A stretch of DNA of 64,000 nt from Entomomonas moraniae (lineage in GTDB: Bacteria; Pseudomonadota; Gammaproteobacteria; Pseudomonadales; Pseudomonadaceae): positions 2,257,648 through 2,321,647 of the forward strand of contig NZ_CP029822.1 in assembly GCF_003991975.1 (NCBI RefSeq), written 5' to 3'. Made by a program: the position numbers and the translations under genes. Shown here one piece after another: positions 18,981 to 27,841 of the stretch (the first letter of the stretch is position 1; every line of letters begins with the position of its first letter). The notes beneath the pieces were generated by a model, which saw only the letters and a list, made by a program, of their open reading frames with translations, made no database searches and was not told where the DNA came from.

Positions 18981-20504
18981 TTATTTACGTTGCTTATTCA
19001 CAATAAATGCAATAAGCAAACTTAAGCAACTGATAGCCAATACCAAATAGCTATACCAGATTTGATAAGGTGTTTTCCCCGATACCATGGAAAGTTCTCC
19101 TTTAAGCACACCAACCTCAAAGCTAGGAATAACTTTTGTTATCATCCCTTTATTATCAATAATTGCAGTGATCCCGTTATTGGTTGCGCGCGCCATCCAC
19201 CGATCAGACTCTAATGCCCGCATTTGCGCCATTTGCAAATGCTGTTTAGGGCCAATCGAGTGACCAAACCACGTATCATTACTGATTGTAATCAACGCAT
19301 TACTTTCCCCACTCATCGAAGCAGCAAAGTCGGGATAAACCACTTCATAACAAATAAACGGTGCTATTTGATAGTTCTTCACTTTAAGCAATGGCTGATT
19401 TGACTCACCACGACTAAAATCTGACATGGGTAAATTAAAAAAGGTGATAAGCCCACGTAACATCTCTTCTAATGGAACATACTCGCCAAAAGGCACAAGT
19501 TTTTGTTTTAAATAAGAGCCCTGCCCTTCCCCAACTACAGTGATACCATTATAAAAACGATAATCTCCTCGGCTATTTTTTTGTCTAATCGGTATGCCTG
19601 AAAGCAGTGCAGAATTATTTTTAGATTCATACTGGCTCATTGTCGTGTCAAGGAGATTTTGCACATCTTCCTTTAAAAAAGGTATTGCATTTTCCGGCCA
19701 AACAACAAGGCTATCAGGTTGCTGATGTTGTAACGTCAGCTTCCAATATAGATTGAATTGATCATTAAAAAATGATGACTGCCATTTTTGTTCTTGATCA
19801 ATATTTCCCTGTATTAATAATACAGGAAGCTTTTCATTAAGCGGTGTTGTCCACTTTATTTTATTCAGTAATGGCCCTGATGCGAATAAAACAACAATAA
19901 TAACAAGGCTTATAATACCTTTGACTTTATTTTGTTTGAAACCTACTAACTTAAGCAATAACACACTGATTAATGCGATAATAAAAGAAATAAGCCAAAC
20001 ACCACCAATAGGTGCAAAACCAGCTAGTGGTGCATTTAACTGACTATAGCCGGCATATAACCAAGGAAAACCCGTTAAAAACCAACCACGAAACCATTCT
20101 TGTATTGCCCACAAGCCTGCAAAAGCAAAAGCATCAATAAAATAAGTATGATTAGAGCGAAACCACTTAACCCAAATAAGTGCTGGAATAACAAAAAAGA
20201 ATGCAACCAACATACAGAAAACAATTGTCAGGCCAGCAGCTAACCAAATAGGCGCATTTCCAAATGTATGAATGCTAACATAAATCCAACTAACGCCTGA
20301 GAGGTAACTGCCTGTACCAAAAAACCAACTTCTGGCAAATGCTTGCTTTAATGAAAGCTCTTTTAAGCCTAAATAAAAACAGCCAATACACACAAAGGCT
20401 AAAGGCCATACATTAAAAGGTGCTAAAAAAAGTGGTGTTAAGGCACCTGCAACCAAAGCAACAAAATGCCCTAACCAACCTTTTCTGATAATCCAAGAAA
20501 ACAT
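18981..20504 (-). CDS. lnt: apolipoprotein N-acyltransferase
   Basis: This inner-membrane enzyme adds the third acyl chain to the N-terminal Cys of lipoproteins. The protein is 507 residues with about six N-terminal membrane helices, a periplasmic nitrilase domain and a final helix. The catalytic triad is visible: Glu in VVWPENAIPF, Lys in LKQKLVPFGEYVPLE and Cys in PFICYEVVYPD. It follows corC with only 2 bp between genes, inside the conserved miaB-phoH-ybeY-corC-lnt block. Confidence 0.96.
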   Translation of the reverse strand: MFSWIIRKGWLGHFVALVAGALTPLFLAPFNVWPLAFVCIGCFYLGLKELSLKQAFARSWFFGTGSYLSGVSWIYVSIHTFGNAPIWLAAGLTIVFCMLVAFFFVIPALIWVKWFRSNHTYFIDAFAFAGLWAIQEWFRGWFLTGFPWLYAGYSQLNAPLAGFAPIGGVWLISFIIALISVLLLKLVGFKQNKVKGIISLVIIVVLFASGPLLNKIKWTTPLNEKLPVLLIQGNIDQEQKWQSSFFNDQFNLYWKLTLQHQQPDSLVVWPENAIPFLKEDVQNLLDTTMSQYESKNNSALLSGIPIRQKNSRGDYRFYNGITVVGEGQGSYLKQKLVPFGEYVPLEEMLRGLITFFNLPMSDFSRGESNQPLLKVKNYQIAPFICYEVVYPDFAASMSGESNALITISNDTWFGHSIGPKQHLQMAQMRALESDRWMARATNNGITAIIDNKGMITKVIPSFEVGVLKGELSMVSGKTPYQIWYSYLVLAISCLSLLIAFIVNKQRK

Positions 20505-20506
20505 GA

Positions 20507-21364
20507 TTACTCGATAATTTTCGACGGTGTTAACCGCAATAAATGAAGTCGACGACTGTCTGCCGTCAAGACACGGTAAGTGAATGCACCGATCACTTTG
20601 GTTTCATTTCGCTTAGGCAAATATCCAAAATGGTGAAGCACCAACTCTCCAATCGTTTTACCGAACTCTTCTGAGTAGCGATTTTCTGGGAAATAGTGGT
20701 TAAAAACATGAATAGGCGTTTGTGCTTTTACAACAAAATCACCATTAGGCTGAGGGCGGATATAGCTCTCTTCCTCAATATCATGCTCGTCCTCAATATC
20801 TCCTACAATCTGCTCAAGAACATCTTCAATAGTAACGAGCCCTGCCACACCACCGTACTCATCCACAATAATAGCCATGTGATTATGAGTAGCACGAAAC
20901 TCTCTTAAGAGTACATTAACGCGCTTTGACTCGGGCACATACGTAGCAGGTCTTAGTAACGATCTAATATCAAACTCAGGCTCTTGCTCTGATGCAAGTT
21001 TTAACAAATAAGGCAATAGGTCTTTAACTAATAAAATACCCGCGATTGTTTCGTTATCCTCTTCTAATACAGGATAACGTGAGTGTGCTGTTTTAATAAT
21101 AACAGGTAAAAACTCTAAAAGCGGTTGTGTTATTTTGATAGACACCATTTGTGAACGCGACAACATGATATCGCGAACCTGCAAATCAGCTATTTGAATA
21201 GCACTTTCCACAATGGTTAACGCATCGGTATCCAATAACTTATTTGCATGGGCCTCATACAAAAACTCTAATAAGTCTTGCCGAGATTTTGGCTCGTGAT
21301 GGGCAAACACATGTGTTATTTTTTCAAACCAAGATTTATTATGACTTGACGGATCTTCACTCAT
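20507..21364 (-). CDS. corC: CorC/HlyC family transporter-associated protein (CBS domains)
   Basis: This 285-residue cytosolic protein has a short N-terminus, two CBS repeats (VRDIMLSRSQMVSI from about 73 and the HNHMAIIVDEYGGVAGLVTI region at about 145-165) and a C-terminal CorC/HlyC domain (about 205-280, with GKTIGELVLHHFGYLPKRNE). It is linked to Mg/Co efflux in Salmonella. It has no membrane domain, so it is the short CorC type rather than CorB/YfjD. Operon neighbours are ybeY upstream and lnt downstream, as in many Gammaproteobacteria. Confidence 0.94.
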   Translation of the reverse strand: MSEDPSSHNKSWFEKITHVFAHHEPKSRQDLLEFLYEAHANKLLDTDALTIVESAIQIADLQVRDIMLSRSQMVSIKITQPLLEFLPVIIKTAHSRYPVLEEDNETIAGILLVKDLLPYLLKLASEQEPEFDIRSLLRPATYVPESKRVNVLLREFRATHNHMAIIVDEYGGVAGLVTIEDVLEQIVGDIEDEHDIEEESYIRPQPNGDFVVKAQTPIHVFNHYFPENRYSEEFGKTIGELVLHHFGYLPKRNETKVIGAFTYRVLTADSRRLHLLRLTPSKIIE

Positions 21365-21384
21365 TGTATTTTATAATACCTATT

Positions 21385-21849
21385 TTAATTAATTTCCTGA
21401 TAGGGGTCAGGATATCCCTGTTCCATTAATAGTGCCTGTTCTATAGACTCCATCTCAATGGCATCTTCTTGATCTTCATGGTCAAAACCTAATAAATGCA
21501 AGCAGCCATGCGTGACCATATGCGCCCAGTGTGCTTCTATTGCTTTTTGCTGTTGCTCTGCTTCCTTTCTCACGACAGGAGCACAAATAATCAAGTCTCC
21601 CAATAAAGGAATATCTAAAAATTCATCGGGCAAATCAGCAGGAAAAGACAACACATTCGTTGCATAGTCTTTTTGGCGATAGGCAGAATTAAGTGCTAAA
21701 CCTTCCTCTTCATCGACAACACGAATCGTTAGCTCTGCACTCTCTTGATAAGGCAATATAGCCGCTTTACACCACTGAACAAATAAAGACTCATCAGGGA
21801 TATAGGCATCTCCGCTTACCAGTTGTAAATCAACTTCAATACTATTCAT
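21385..21849 (-). CDS. ybeY: endoribonuclease YbeY (16S rRNA maturation)
   Basis: This 154-residue metalloprotein has the zinc site [13 protein letters not shown] (the family H-G-x-L-H-L-x-G-Y-D-H pattern) at about residues 113-125, and the VLSFP strand. It processes the 16S rRNA 3' end and takes part in ribosome quality control. The frame is open to 21888, but ATG at 21849 starts MNSIEVDLQ, overlaps the phoH stop by 8 bp, and follows GGAAG. It is coupled to phoH and precedes corC. Confidence 0.96.
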   Translation of the reverse strand: MNSIEVDLQLVSGDAYIPDESLFVQWCKAAILPYQESAELTIRVVDEEEGLALNSAYRQKDYATNVLSFPADLPDEFLDIPLLGDLIICAPVVRKEAEQQQKAIEAHWAHMVTHGCLHLLGFDHEDQEDAIEMESIEQALLMEQGYPDPYQEIN

Positions 21850-22828
21850 TTTTATCTTGCTTCCCTGACTGCTCATCATATCGATCATAAGCTTCTACAA
21901 TACGTTGAACAAGCGGATGCCTTACCACGTCTTTTGCCTTAAAATAGGTAAACGTAATACCGGGCACTCCCCGTAATACATCCATCACATGCATTAAGCC
22001 TGAGCGTGTTCCTCTAGGCAAGTCAACCTGTGTCACATCTCCTGTAATAACAGCTGTTGAACCGAAGCCTATACGTGTTAAAAACATCTTCATCTGCTCA
22101 ATCGTTGTATTCTGGCTTTCATCTAAAATGATAAAACTATTATTTAACGTCCGACCGCGCATATAAGCCAATGGTGCAACCTCTATCACTTGACGTTCAA
22201 TTAACTTGGCCACATGCTCAAAACCTAACATTTCATAAAGAGCATCATAAAGAGGACGTAGATAAGGGTCGATCTTTTGGGATAAATCACCAGGTAGAAA
22301 ACCTAATTTTTCACCCGCTTCAACTGCAGGACGCACCAATAAAATACGGCGTACTTGTTCTTTTTGCAATGCTTCAACTGCACAAGCAACGGCCAAATAA
22401 GTTTTACCAGTACCAGCAGGCCCGATACCAAAATTGATATCATTGTCTAATATCGACTTAACATACCCTTGCTGATTAGCACCACGAGGACGAATAATCC
22501 CTTTTAATGTCTTTAAGGTTACTTGTGCCTGACCTGAAGGGCTAACCAACTCTTCTAGACCAGATTCTTGCAAGAAAAGATGTATCATCTCTGGTGTCAG
22601 TGATACACTTTTGGTTTCTCGATACAATCGATTAATTAAGTTCTCCGCTGCTAATGTTCGGCTATCATCGCCAAGCAGTTCAAACTGATTACCACGGTTA
22701 CGGATCTCAATCCCCAAACGCTGTTCTATTTGCCTAAAATGTTCATCAAACTGGCCACTTAAATTAGCAAATCTTTTCGTATCAAATGGCTCTAATATAA
22801 ATTTTCTGGAGCTAGATAAAGCGTTCAA
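21842..22828 (-). CDS. ybeZ: PhoH-like ATPase (YbeZ)
   Basis: This 328-residue cytosolic ATPase has Walker [12 protein letters not shown] near residue 130 and Walker [10 protein letters not shown] near residue 225, plus the [10 protein letters not shown] strand. An N-terminal KH-like region precedes the PhoH domain. YbeZ works with YbeY in rRNA processing, and here the genes overlap by 8 bp. miaB lies 72 bp upstream on the same strand. All key residues are present. Confidence 0.95.
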   Translation of the reverse strand: MNALSSSRKFILEPFDTKRFANLSGQFDEHFRQIEQRLGIEIRNRGNQFELLGDDSRTLAAENLINRLYRETKSVSLTPEMIHLFLQESGLEELVSPSGQAQVTLKTLKGIIRPRGANQQGYVKSILDNDINFGIGPAGTGKTYLAVACAVEALQKEQVRRILLVRPAVEAGEKLGFLPGDLSQKIDPYLRPLYDALYEMLGFEHVAKLIERQVIEVAPLAYMRGRTLNNSFIILDESQNTTIEQMKMFLTRIGFGSTAVITGDVTQVDLPRGTRSGLMHVMDVLRGVPGITFTYFKAKDVVRHPLVQRIVEAYDRYDEQSGKQDKNE

Positions 22829-22900
22829 AGTATTTCGTGGTTACCTCATATATGAATAATAATCTAAGCGTACAACAAGTTTTCAGGAATAGCAATTGTG

Positions 22901-24229
22901 CTAATCAACCAATGTTCCCCTAAGAGAATGTGGCAAAGCCTCCTCAATTAAAACATCAACAAATTGTCCAATTAATAATGGATTATCGCTACTGAAATTA
23001 ACAACCCTATTATTTTCTGTACGCCCATGCAGTTTACCAGGATCTTTCTTAGAAAAATCGGTCACCAGAATAGTCTGTTTTGTACCAACCATCCGTCGGC
23101 TGATTTCATAACCTTGTTGGTTGATTCTATTTTGTAAAATTTGTAACCGTTGCTTTTTAACATCTTCTGGTGTGTCATCTGGCAGGTCAGCAGCAGGGGT
23201 TCCGGGTCTGGCGCTATAGACAAACGAATATGAAAAATCGAATCCGACGTCCTCAATTAATTTCATTGTTTGCTCAAAATCTTTTTCAGTTTCACCTGGG
23301 AAACCGACAATAAAATCTGAACTAATGCAAATATCAGGCACTGCCGATTTTAACTTACGAATTCTAGACTTGTACTCAAGCGCTGTATGATTACGCTTCA
23401 TTGCTGCCAAAATACGATCGGAACCTGACTGCACAGGCAAATGTACTGCTTTAACAAGCTTAGGTAAATCCGCATGTGCTTGAATCAATGCATCAGAAAA
23501 CTCTAAAGGATGCGATGTCGTATAGCGAATACGATCAATACCATCTATCTCAGCAACGATACGTAATAACTCAGCAAAGTCTGTAATACCACCTTCATTA
23601 TTATCCCCACGGTAGCCATTAACATTTTGCCCAAGCAATATAATTTCTTTTACACCGCTTTCAGCCAAGTGGATAATCTCTGCAACCACATCAGCTACAG
23701 GTCTACTTACTTCTTCACCTCGCGTATACGGCACCACACAAAACGCACAATATTTACTACAACCTTCCATAATAGAAACCATCGCCATAGGCCCATCAAC
23801 ACTAGGGTCAGGGAGACGATCAAACTTTTCTATTTCAGGGAAAGAAATATCAACTTGAGGTTTCTGAGTAGTTTTCGCCGCGTCAATCATTTCAGGTAAA
23901 CGGTGTAATGTTTGTGGCCCAAACACCACATCAACATAAGGAGCACGATCACGGATAGCCGCACCTTCTTGACTGGCAACACAACCACCCACACCAATCA
24001 CAATATCAGGATTACGTGCTTTTAAATCGCGCCAACGGCCAAGATTTGAAAACACTTTCTCTTGCGCCTTCTCACGAATAGAGCAGGTATTTAATAATAA
24101 AATATCCGCCTCTTCTGGACGATCAGTTAACTCTATCGGCTGATTCTCACCTAGCAAATCAACCATACGAGCACTGTCGTACTCGTTCATTTGGCAACCG
24201 TGTGTTTCGATAAAAAGCTTCTTGGTCAT
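22901..24229 (-). CDS. miaB: tRNA-2-methylthio-N6-dimethylallyladenosine synthase
   Basis: MiaB adds a methylthio group to i6A37 of tRNAs that read UNN codons. At 442 residues it is full length. Three N-terminal cysteines bind the auxiliary cluster ([11 protein letters not shown] near 11, NTCSIREKA near 48, GGCVASQEG near 82). The radical-SAM motif C-x3-C-x2-C is CSKYCAFC near 157. The C-terminal TRAM domain (about 375-440) contains [11 protein letters not shown]. It leads the miaB-phoH-ybeY-corC-lnt cluster. Confidence 0.97.
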   Translation of the reverse strand: MTKKLFIETHGCQMNEYDSARMVDLLGENQPIELTDRPEEADILLLNTCSIREKAQEKVFSNLGRWRDLKARNPDIVIGVGGCVASQEGAAIRDRAPYVDVVFGPQTLHRLPEMIDAAKTTQKPQVDISFPEIEKFDRLPDPSVDGPMAMVSIMEGCSKYCAFCVVPYTRGEEVSRPVADVVAEIIHLAESGVKEIILLGQNVNGYRGDNNEGGITDFAELLRIVAEIDGIDRIRYTTSHPLEFSDALIQAHADLPKLVKAVHLPVQSGSDRILAAMKRNHTALEYKSRIRKLKSAVPDICISSDFIVGFPGETEKDFEQTMKLIEDVGFDFSYSFVYSARPGTPAADLPDDTPEDVKKQRLQILQNRINQQGYEISRRMVGTKQTILVTDFSKKDPGKLHGRTENNRVVNFSSDNPLLIGQFVDVLIEEALPHSLRGTLVD

Positions 24230-24254
24230 AGTATAAAATACAATCGATTAATTA

Positions 24255-24288
24255 AAAGGCCGCTATTATAAAATAGATAGCGGCCTTT
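24255..24288 (-). terminator. rho-independent terminator downstream of mdtJI
   Basis: A perfect 12-bp stem (24255-24266 with 24277-24288, core GGCCGCTAT/ATAGCGGCC) with a 10-nt loop is followed on the minus strand by a T-rich tail (TTTTAATTAAT). It ends the mdtJI transcript just upstream of the miaB start. Confidence 0.85.
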
Positions 24289-24311
24289 ACCTACTACTAA
24301 TCACAAAATAC

Positions 24312-24641
24312 TTAGGCTAATTTTAATAACAACATCCCAATAATTAAAACGATAATACCTAACCAACCTTTCTTTTTTAAATGTTGGTTAAATAAAATAG
24401 CCCCCATGGCAACTGTTGCTAAGATACCAAACCCACCCCAAATAGCGTAGGCTACTGATAAATCTATTCCCTTAACGGACTGCGCCAATGCAGTAAAAGC
24501 ACCCAGTACAAAAATAATGGCTAATATGCCCATCCCACGGCGCTTAAAGCCGTTAGAATATTTTAAACAAATATTTGCTAAAACCTCTAAGATAATAGCC
24601 AGCCCTAAAAAGGCTGCATGAATCCAAGTAAAATTATCCAT
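24312..24641 (-). CDS. mdtI: spermidine export protein MdtI (SMR family)
   Basis: This 109-residue small multidrug resistance subunit has four membrane helices. It has the MdtI-specific segments [15 protein letters not shown] (with the essential SMR Glu at about residue 18) and [17 protein letters not shown] (residues about 62-78). In E. coli MdtI pairs with MdtJ to export spermidine. Here mdtJ is five bases upstream on the same strand. Identity rests on close agreement with the E. coli sequence as I remember it. Confidence 0.92.
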   Translation of the reverse strand: MDNFTWIHAAFLGLAIILEVLANICLKYSNGFKRRGMGILAIIFVLGAFTALAQSVKGIDLSVAYAIWGGFGILATVAMGAILFNQHLKKKGWLGIIVLIIGMLLLKLA

Positions 24642-24646
24642 ATTAA

Positions 24647-25018
24647 TTATACCTCACGTACAGAATAGTCAGCCTTCTGATCGGATGAGATCACACCGGA
24701 CTTAGTACCTGATTTAATTAATAAAATACCAACAATAATCAATACTAAACTCACTACTTTTAATACACTGATATGCTCATCAAATAACAAAACACTCACA
24801 ATAGTGATAAGCACAATCCCAATCCCTTCCCAAATAGCATAAGCCACACCGACAGGTACTTTTTTCAAAGATAGAGACAAGCAAAAATAAGATATACCAA
24901 TCAATCCATACATGACAATTAAGCCAAGCATAGGAAAATGTTGATCAAATAGTTTAATTGAAGACGTTCCCGTCACTTCAAAGAAAACTGCTAAAAATAA
25001 AAAACTCCACGCACGCAC
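24647..25018 (-). CDS. mdtJ: spermidine export protein MdtJ (SMR family)
   Basis: This 123-residue SMR subunit has four helices. Essential Glu is in [15 protein letters not shown], the MdtJ signature is [14 protein letters not shown], and the end of the last helix is LIKSGT. A hydrophilic tail of about 15 residues follows, as in E. coli MdtJ. It is the first gene of the pair and is followed by mdtI after 5 bp. An inverted repeat in the upstream 302 bp might be involved in control; see that entry. Confidence 0.92.
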   Translation of the reverse strand: MRAWSFLFLAVFFEVTGTSSIKLFDQHFPMLGLIVMYGLIGISYFCLSLSLKKVPVGVAYAIWEGIGIVLITIVSVLLFDEHISVLKVVSLVLIIVGILLIKSGTKSGVISSDQKADYSVREV

Positions 25019-25320
25019 GATACTTTCTCCATAAAAACACTGACGTATAAGAAGCCCATAAAAATTATAAATTTTAATTGGATCGCGCTACTAATACGCA
25101 AGCATTGTATTTATTATTTAAATTATTTAAATATAGGAAAAAGAGACTTTAACGACCACCTCGCCAGCAGTATTCGAGGGATATTAAAAAACAACTTGTA
25201 CTTATAAAACTATTTTTTTGTATTGACATGATGCCTATATTATAACAGATAGGCTTTCAAATTTATAGCCCAGTTTAACAACTGGTTACAACTACCTTTT
25301 AAAGGTAGCTGTACTTTAAT
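25019..25320. promoter_or_regulatory. mdtJ / trxA intergenic region
   Basis: The 302-bp region contains no convincing gene. It holds an inverted repeat GCCTAT-N10-ATAGGC at 25233-25254, just after a plus-strand TTGACA at 25223. Two small hairpins follow: CAGTT/AACTG at 25271-25284 and CTACC/GGTAG at 25292-25308. The last two lie just downstream of the trxA stop on the minus strand and could end trxA transcription, though neither has a good T-tail. Confidence 0.35.
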
Positions 25321-25647
25321 TTAAGATAATGTTGCATCAATAAAAGCAGCAAGCTGTGATTTAGACACGGCACCCACTTTAGTGGCAACAGCTTCGCCAT
25401 TTTTAAAGATCATTAGCGTAGGTATATTACGAACACCATAAGTTTGTGGCGTTTCTTGATTGGCACTAATATCTAGCTTACAAATTTGTAACTTACCGTC
25501 GTACTCATCAGCAAGCACATCTAACACTGGTGCAATCATCTTACAAGGCCCACACCACTCTGCCCAATAATCAAGCAATACTGGAATATCCGATTTTAGA
25601 ACTTTCTCAGCAAAATCATCATCTGTAACATGAATAATCGTTGACAT
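25321..25647 (-). CDS. trxA: thioredoxin 1
   Basis: This 108-residue cytosolic disulfide reductase has the active site [11 protein letters not shown] at about residues 29-39, the cis-proline loop RNIPTLMIF near 74, and the GAVSKSQL helix. Two adjacent ATGs are possible (25650 and 25647); the second is six bases from the AGAGG site and is preferred. In Pseudomonas trxA precedes rho; rho is not here, so the gene stands alone. Confidence 0.96.
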   Translation of the reverse strand: MSTIIHVTDDDFAEKVLKSDIPVLLDYWAEWCGPCKMIAPVLDVLADEYDGKLQICKLDISANQETPQTYGVRNIPTLMIFKNGEAVATKVGAVSKSQLAAFIDATLS

Positions 25648-25828
25648 CATAAACCTCTTCTTTGATAAAACTTAACTAATTATAACATTGCTGATATAAC
25701 TTTAAACAAGTTATTCACGATGATAATGTTTAGTAACGTAATAAGGATTTATTAATTATGCTGTAAATAAAAATTATCTAGAGTAAAATAGATACCTTTA
25801 TTCACACTATTTTAATATTTTGTATCCT

Positions 25829-26161
25829 ATGAGTAAAACTGAAGACCCAATCTACCGCATCATCTTCCTTAATCAAGGCCAAGTCTACGAAATGTATGCT
25901 AAACAAATTTATCAAAGCGACTTATGGGGATTTCTTGAGATAGAAGAGTTTATTTTTGGTGAGCGAACACAGGTCGTTGTCGACCCCAGTGAAGAACGGC
26001 TAAAATCTCAATTTGATGGTGTCAGCCGTAGCTTTATTCCTATGCATAGTGTCATCCGTATCGATGAAGTTGAGAGAATTGGTATCGCTAAAATAACAGA
26101 TGCAAAAAACCCAGCAGGTAATGTTATGCCATTTCCTATGCCACCACTCCCCACAAAATAA
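25829..26161 (+). CDS. DUF1820 family protein
   Basis: The 110-residue cytosolic protein matches DUF1820: the N-terminal YRIIFLNQGQVYEMYAKQI, the GFLEIEEFIFGE segment and IPMHSVIRIDEVE are typical. The C-terminus is Pro-rich (MPFPMPPLP). Function is unknown; it is conserved across Pseudomonas and relatives. ATG at 25829 is preferred over an in-frame TTG at 25820. It is divergent from trxA, with about 180 bp between starts. Confidence 0.88.
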   Translation: MSKTEDPIYRIIFLNQGQVYEMYAKQIYQSDLWGFLEIEEFIFGERTQVVVDPSEERLKSQFDGVSRSFIPMHSVIRIDEVERIGIAKITDAKNPAGNVMPFPMPPLPTK

Positions 26162-26170
26162 AACAGGTTA

Positions 26171-26683
26171 TTATTGATTAATTTCTTTTAAATAACCTTT
26201 AAATGCTTTGCCCAAAATATAATTTGCTTGTTGTAATTCTTGCGGTGTCAAACGCTCCGATACAACATCAGCTCGGTCCATTGCAAAATCTGATCCGTTA
26301 ATACTGGCTATTTTATATATAACATAAGCCTGCAAGTTATCAACTGCTACGCCTGTTCCCATACTATACATGTCAGCTAAACGGACTTGTGCATCAACAG
26401 AAGCTTGGCTTGATGCAGCCTTAAGCCAATATATTGCTTCTGAAAAATCAGGTGGTATAAGTTTACCATCCGAGTAGTAAATGCCTAATAAATACTGCGC
26501 ATCCTTATCACCTGATTGTGCAGCCAACTTGCATTGACTAATCATAAATGCTTGCTGATCGGGTGAAACTTTAAGCGAGCAAGAGGTAGCTTTCGGCAAA
26601 GAAATTCCCTCCGCCAACACATGACTAGATAAAAAGAAGAATAAAAAATTTAAAAAATAAAATTTACAATCTCTATATTTCAT
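26171..26683 (-). CDS. exported Sel1-repeat protein
   Basis: The 170-residue protein has a signal peptide (MKYRDCKFYFLNFLFFFLSS, then H-V-L-A) and two to three Sel1 repeats: DKDAQYLLGIYYSDGK at about 70-85, AIYWLKAASSQASVDAQVRLADMY-like repeat (tryptophan and tyrosine spacing visible), and a degenerate third. Such periplasmic scaffolds bind other proteins; the partner here is unknown. The frame is open to 26719; ATG at 26683 begins the signal peptide but has no clear ribosome site. It is paralogous in style to the broken Sel1 gene at 7637-8182. Confidence 0.75.
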   Translation of the reverse strand: MKYRDCKFYFLNFLFFFLSSHVLAEGISLPKATSCSLKVSPDQQAFMISQCKLAAQSGDKDAQYLLGIYYSDGKLIPPDFSEAIYWLKAASSQASVDAQVRLADMYSMGTGVAVDNLQAYVIYKIASINGSDFAMDRADVVSERLTPQELQQANYILGKAFKGYLKEINQ

Positions 26684-26790
26684 AGTCTTATTGACATCAC
26701 CCATAATTATTAGCCACATACAACTAGCTTCTGCACAAAAGTTTACGCTCTTTTTTAATAATATAAAGGCTTAACAATAATTTTTTTCAG

Positions 26791-27705
26791 CTATTCGTTA
26801 TTCATTAAATTTTGTGAAGTAGTTAACTGATCCCAGAATGACTTTATCACTGTTTTTTTGATCAAGGAGCAGCGATACAATCGAATCTCTAAAGGAATAA
26901 ACCATTGCTCATCGCCACAGATAACCAATTCATTCCTTGCCAACTCATTGCTCACACTTAACTTAGGTAACCACGCCACGCCTAATCCTTCAATAGCCAT
27001 TGCCTTCAAACTATCAGCAACTGCCGTTTCAAATAGCTTTACATAACGCAATTTAGACTGCCTTAATAGTAGATTAACAGAATGGCCTAAAAACGCACCC
27101 TGCCCATAAGCAAGCAAAGGAAACTGATGCTGATTGCTTATAGTAAATAGTGGCCTTTTGTTATCATCTAACCCACAAACAGGCACCATCTCCGTTTGAC
27201 CTAAAACAAGCCAAGGAAAAAGCTCGGTAGGCAACTGTAACGCAGATTCAGGATCATGATAAGCTAACATTAAGTCACAGGCGCCTTCACGTATCGCTCG
27301 TGTTGCTTCCCCTACATTAGAGGCAACTAGCTGACAAGCAACCGAAAGTCCTTCTCTTCTAAGCCTAGCCATCCACTGAGGGAAAAAACCTTGCGCAAGA
27401 GAGTGCGCTGCAGCAAATCTTAAAATTTCACCTTGTGTTGTTTCTATATGGTGAATATGGCGAACTACTTCATGCAATTGCTCAATAATGTTACGGGCTG
27501 TTATCAAAAACACCTGCCCTGCCTCGGTTACCTCAATAGGCGTTCTTGAGCGATTAATCAAAGTAAAGCCTAAAACATCTTCAAGATTTTTAATCCGACG
27601 ACTAAACGCTGGTTGAGTCACAAATCGTTGCTCTGCTGCCTTAGAAAAGCTACAGGTAGTCGCTAATACACTAAAATCTTCAAGCCATCTCAGTTCAATA
27701 TTCAT
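26791..27705 (-). CDS. LysR family transcriptional regulator (HypT-like), divergent from aspA
   Basis: At 304 residues it is a full-length LysR protein. The winged HTH is at about 1-60 (FSKAAEQRFVTQPAFSRRIKNLE) and the effector domain follows from about 90. The effector domain opens with RFAAAHSLAQGFFPQ, which resembles the hypochlorite regulator HypT/YjiE of E. coli more than most LysR proteins. It faces aspA, and in Pseudomonas a LysR gene lies beside aspA, so it may control aspA. Start 27705 is chosen (27717 is an alternative). The target assignment is inference. Confidence 0.85.
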   Translation of the reverse strand: MNIELRWLEDFSVLATTCSFSKAAEQRFVTQPAFSRRIKNLEDVLGFTLINRSRTPIEVTEAGQVFLITARNIIEQLHEVVRHIHHIETTQGEILRFAAAHSLAQGFFPQWMARLRREGLSVACQLVASNVGEATRAIREGACDLMLAYHDPESALQLPTELFPWLVLGQTEMVPVCGLDDNKRPLFTISNQHQFPLLAYGQGAFLGHSVNLLLRQSKLRYVKLFETAVADSLKAMAIEGLGVAWLPKLSVSNELARNELVICGDEQWFIPLEIRLYRCSLIKKTVIKSFWDQLTTSQNLMNNE

Positions 27706-27766
27706 TTTGAAATCCATTACCGATAACACATTATGCATTTCTTGCATACTTTAGCAAATAATAGCA

Positions 27767-27796
27767 TTAGCAAGTTTTTTTTTAAACTCCTATCAT
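27767..27796 (+). promoter_or_regulatory. candidate aspA promoter with direct repeats
   Basis: A TTAGCA (-35, 27767-27772) and TATCAT (-10, 27791-27796) with 18-bp spacing lie 45 bp before the aspA ATG. The -35 overlaps the second of two 7-bp direct repeats TTAGCAA (27751-27757 and 27767-27773), 16 bp apart. The repeat could be a LysR-type binding region. Confidence 0.4.
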
Positions 27797-27841
27797 GGCT
27801 TATCTTTGAATAAAAAACACCTTTAACTAAAGAGATTTATT

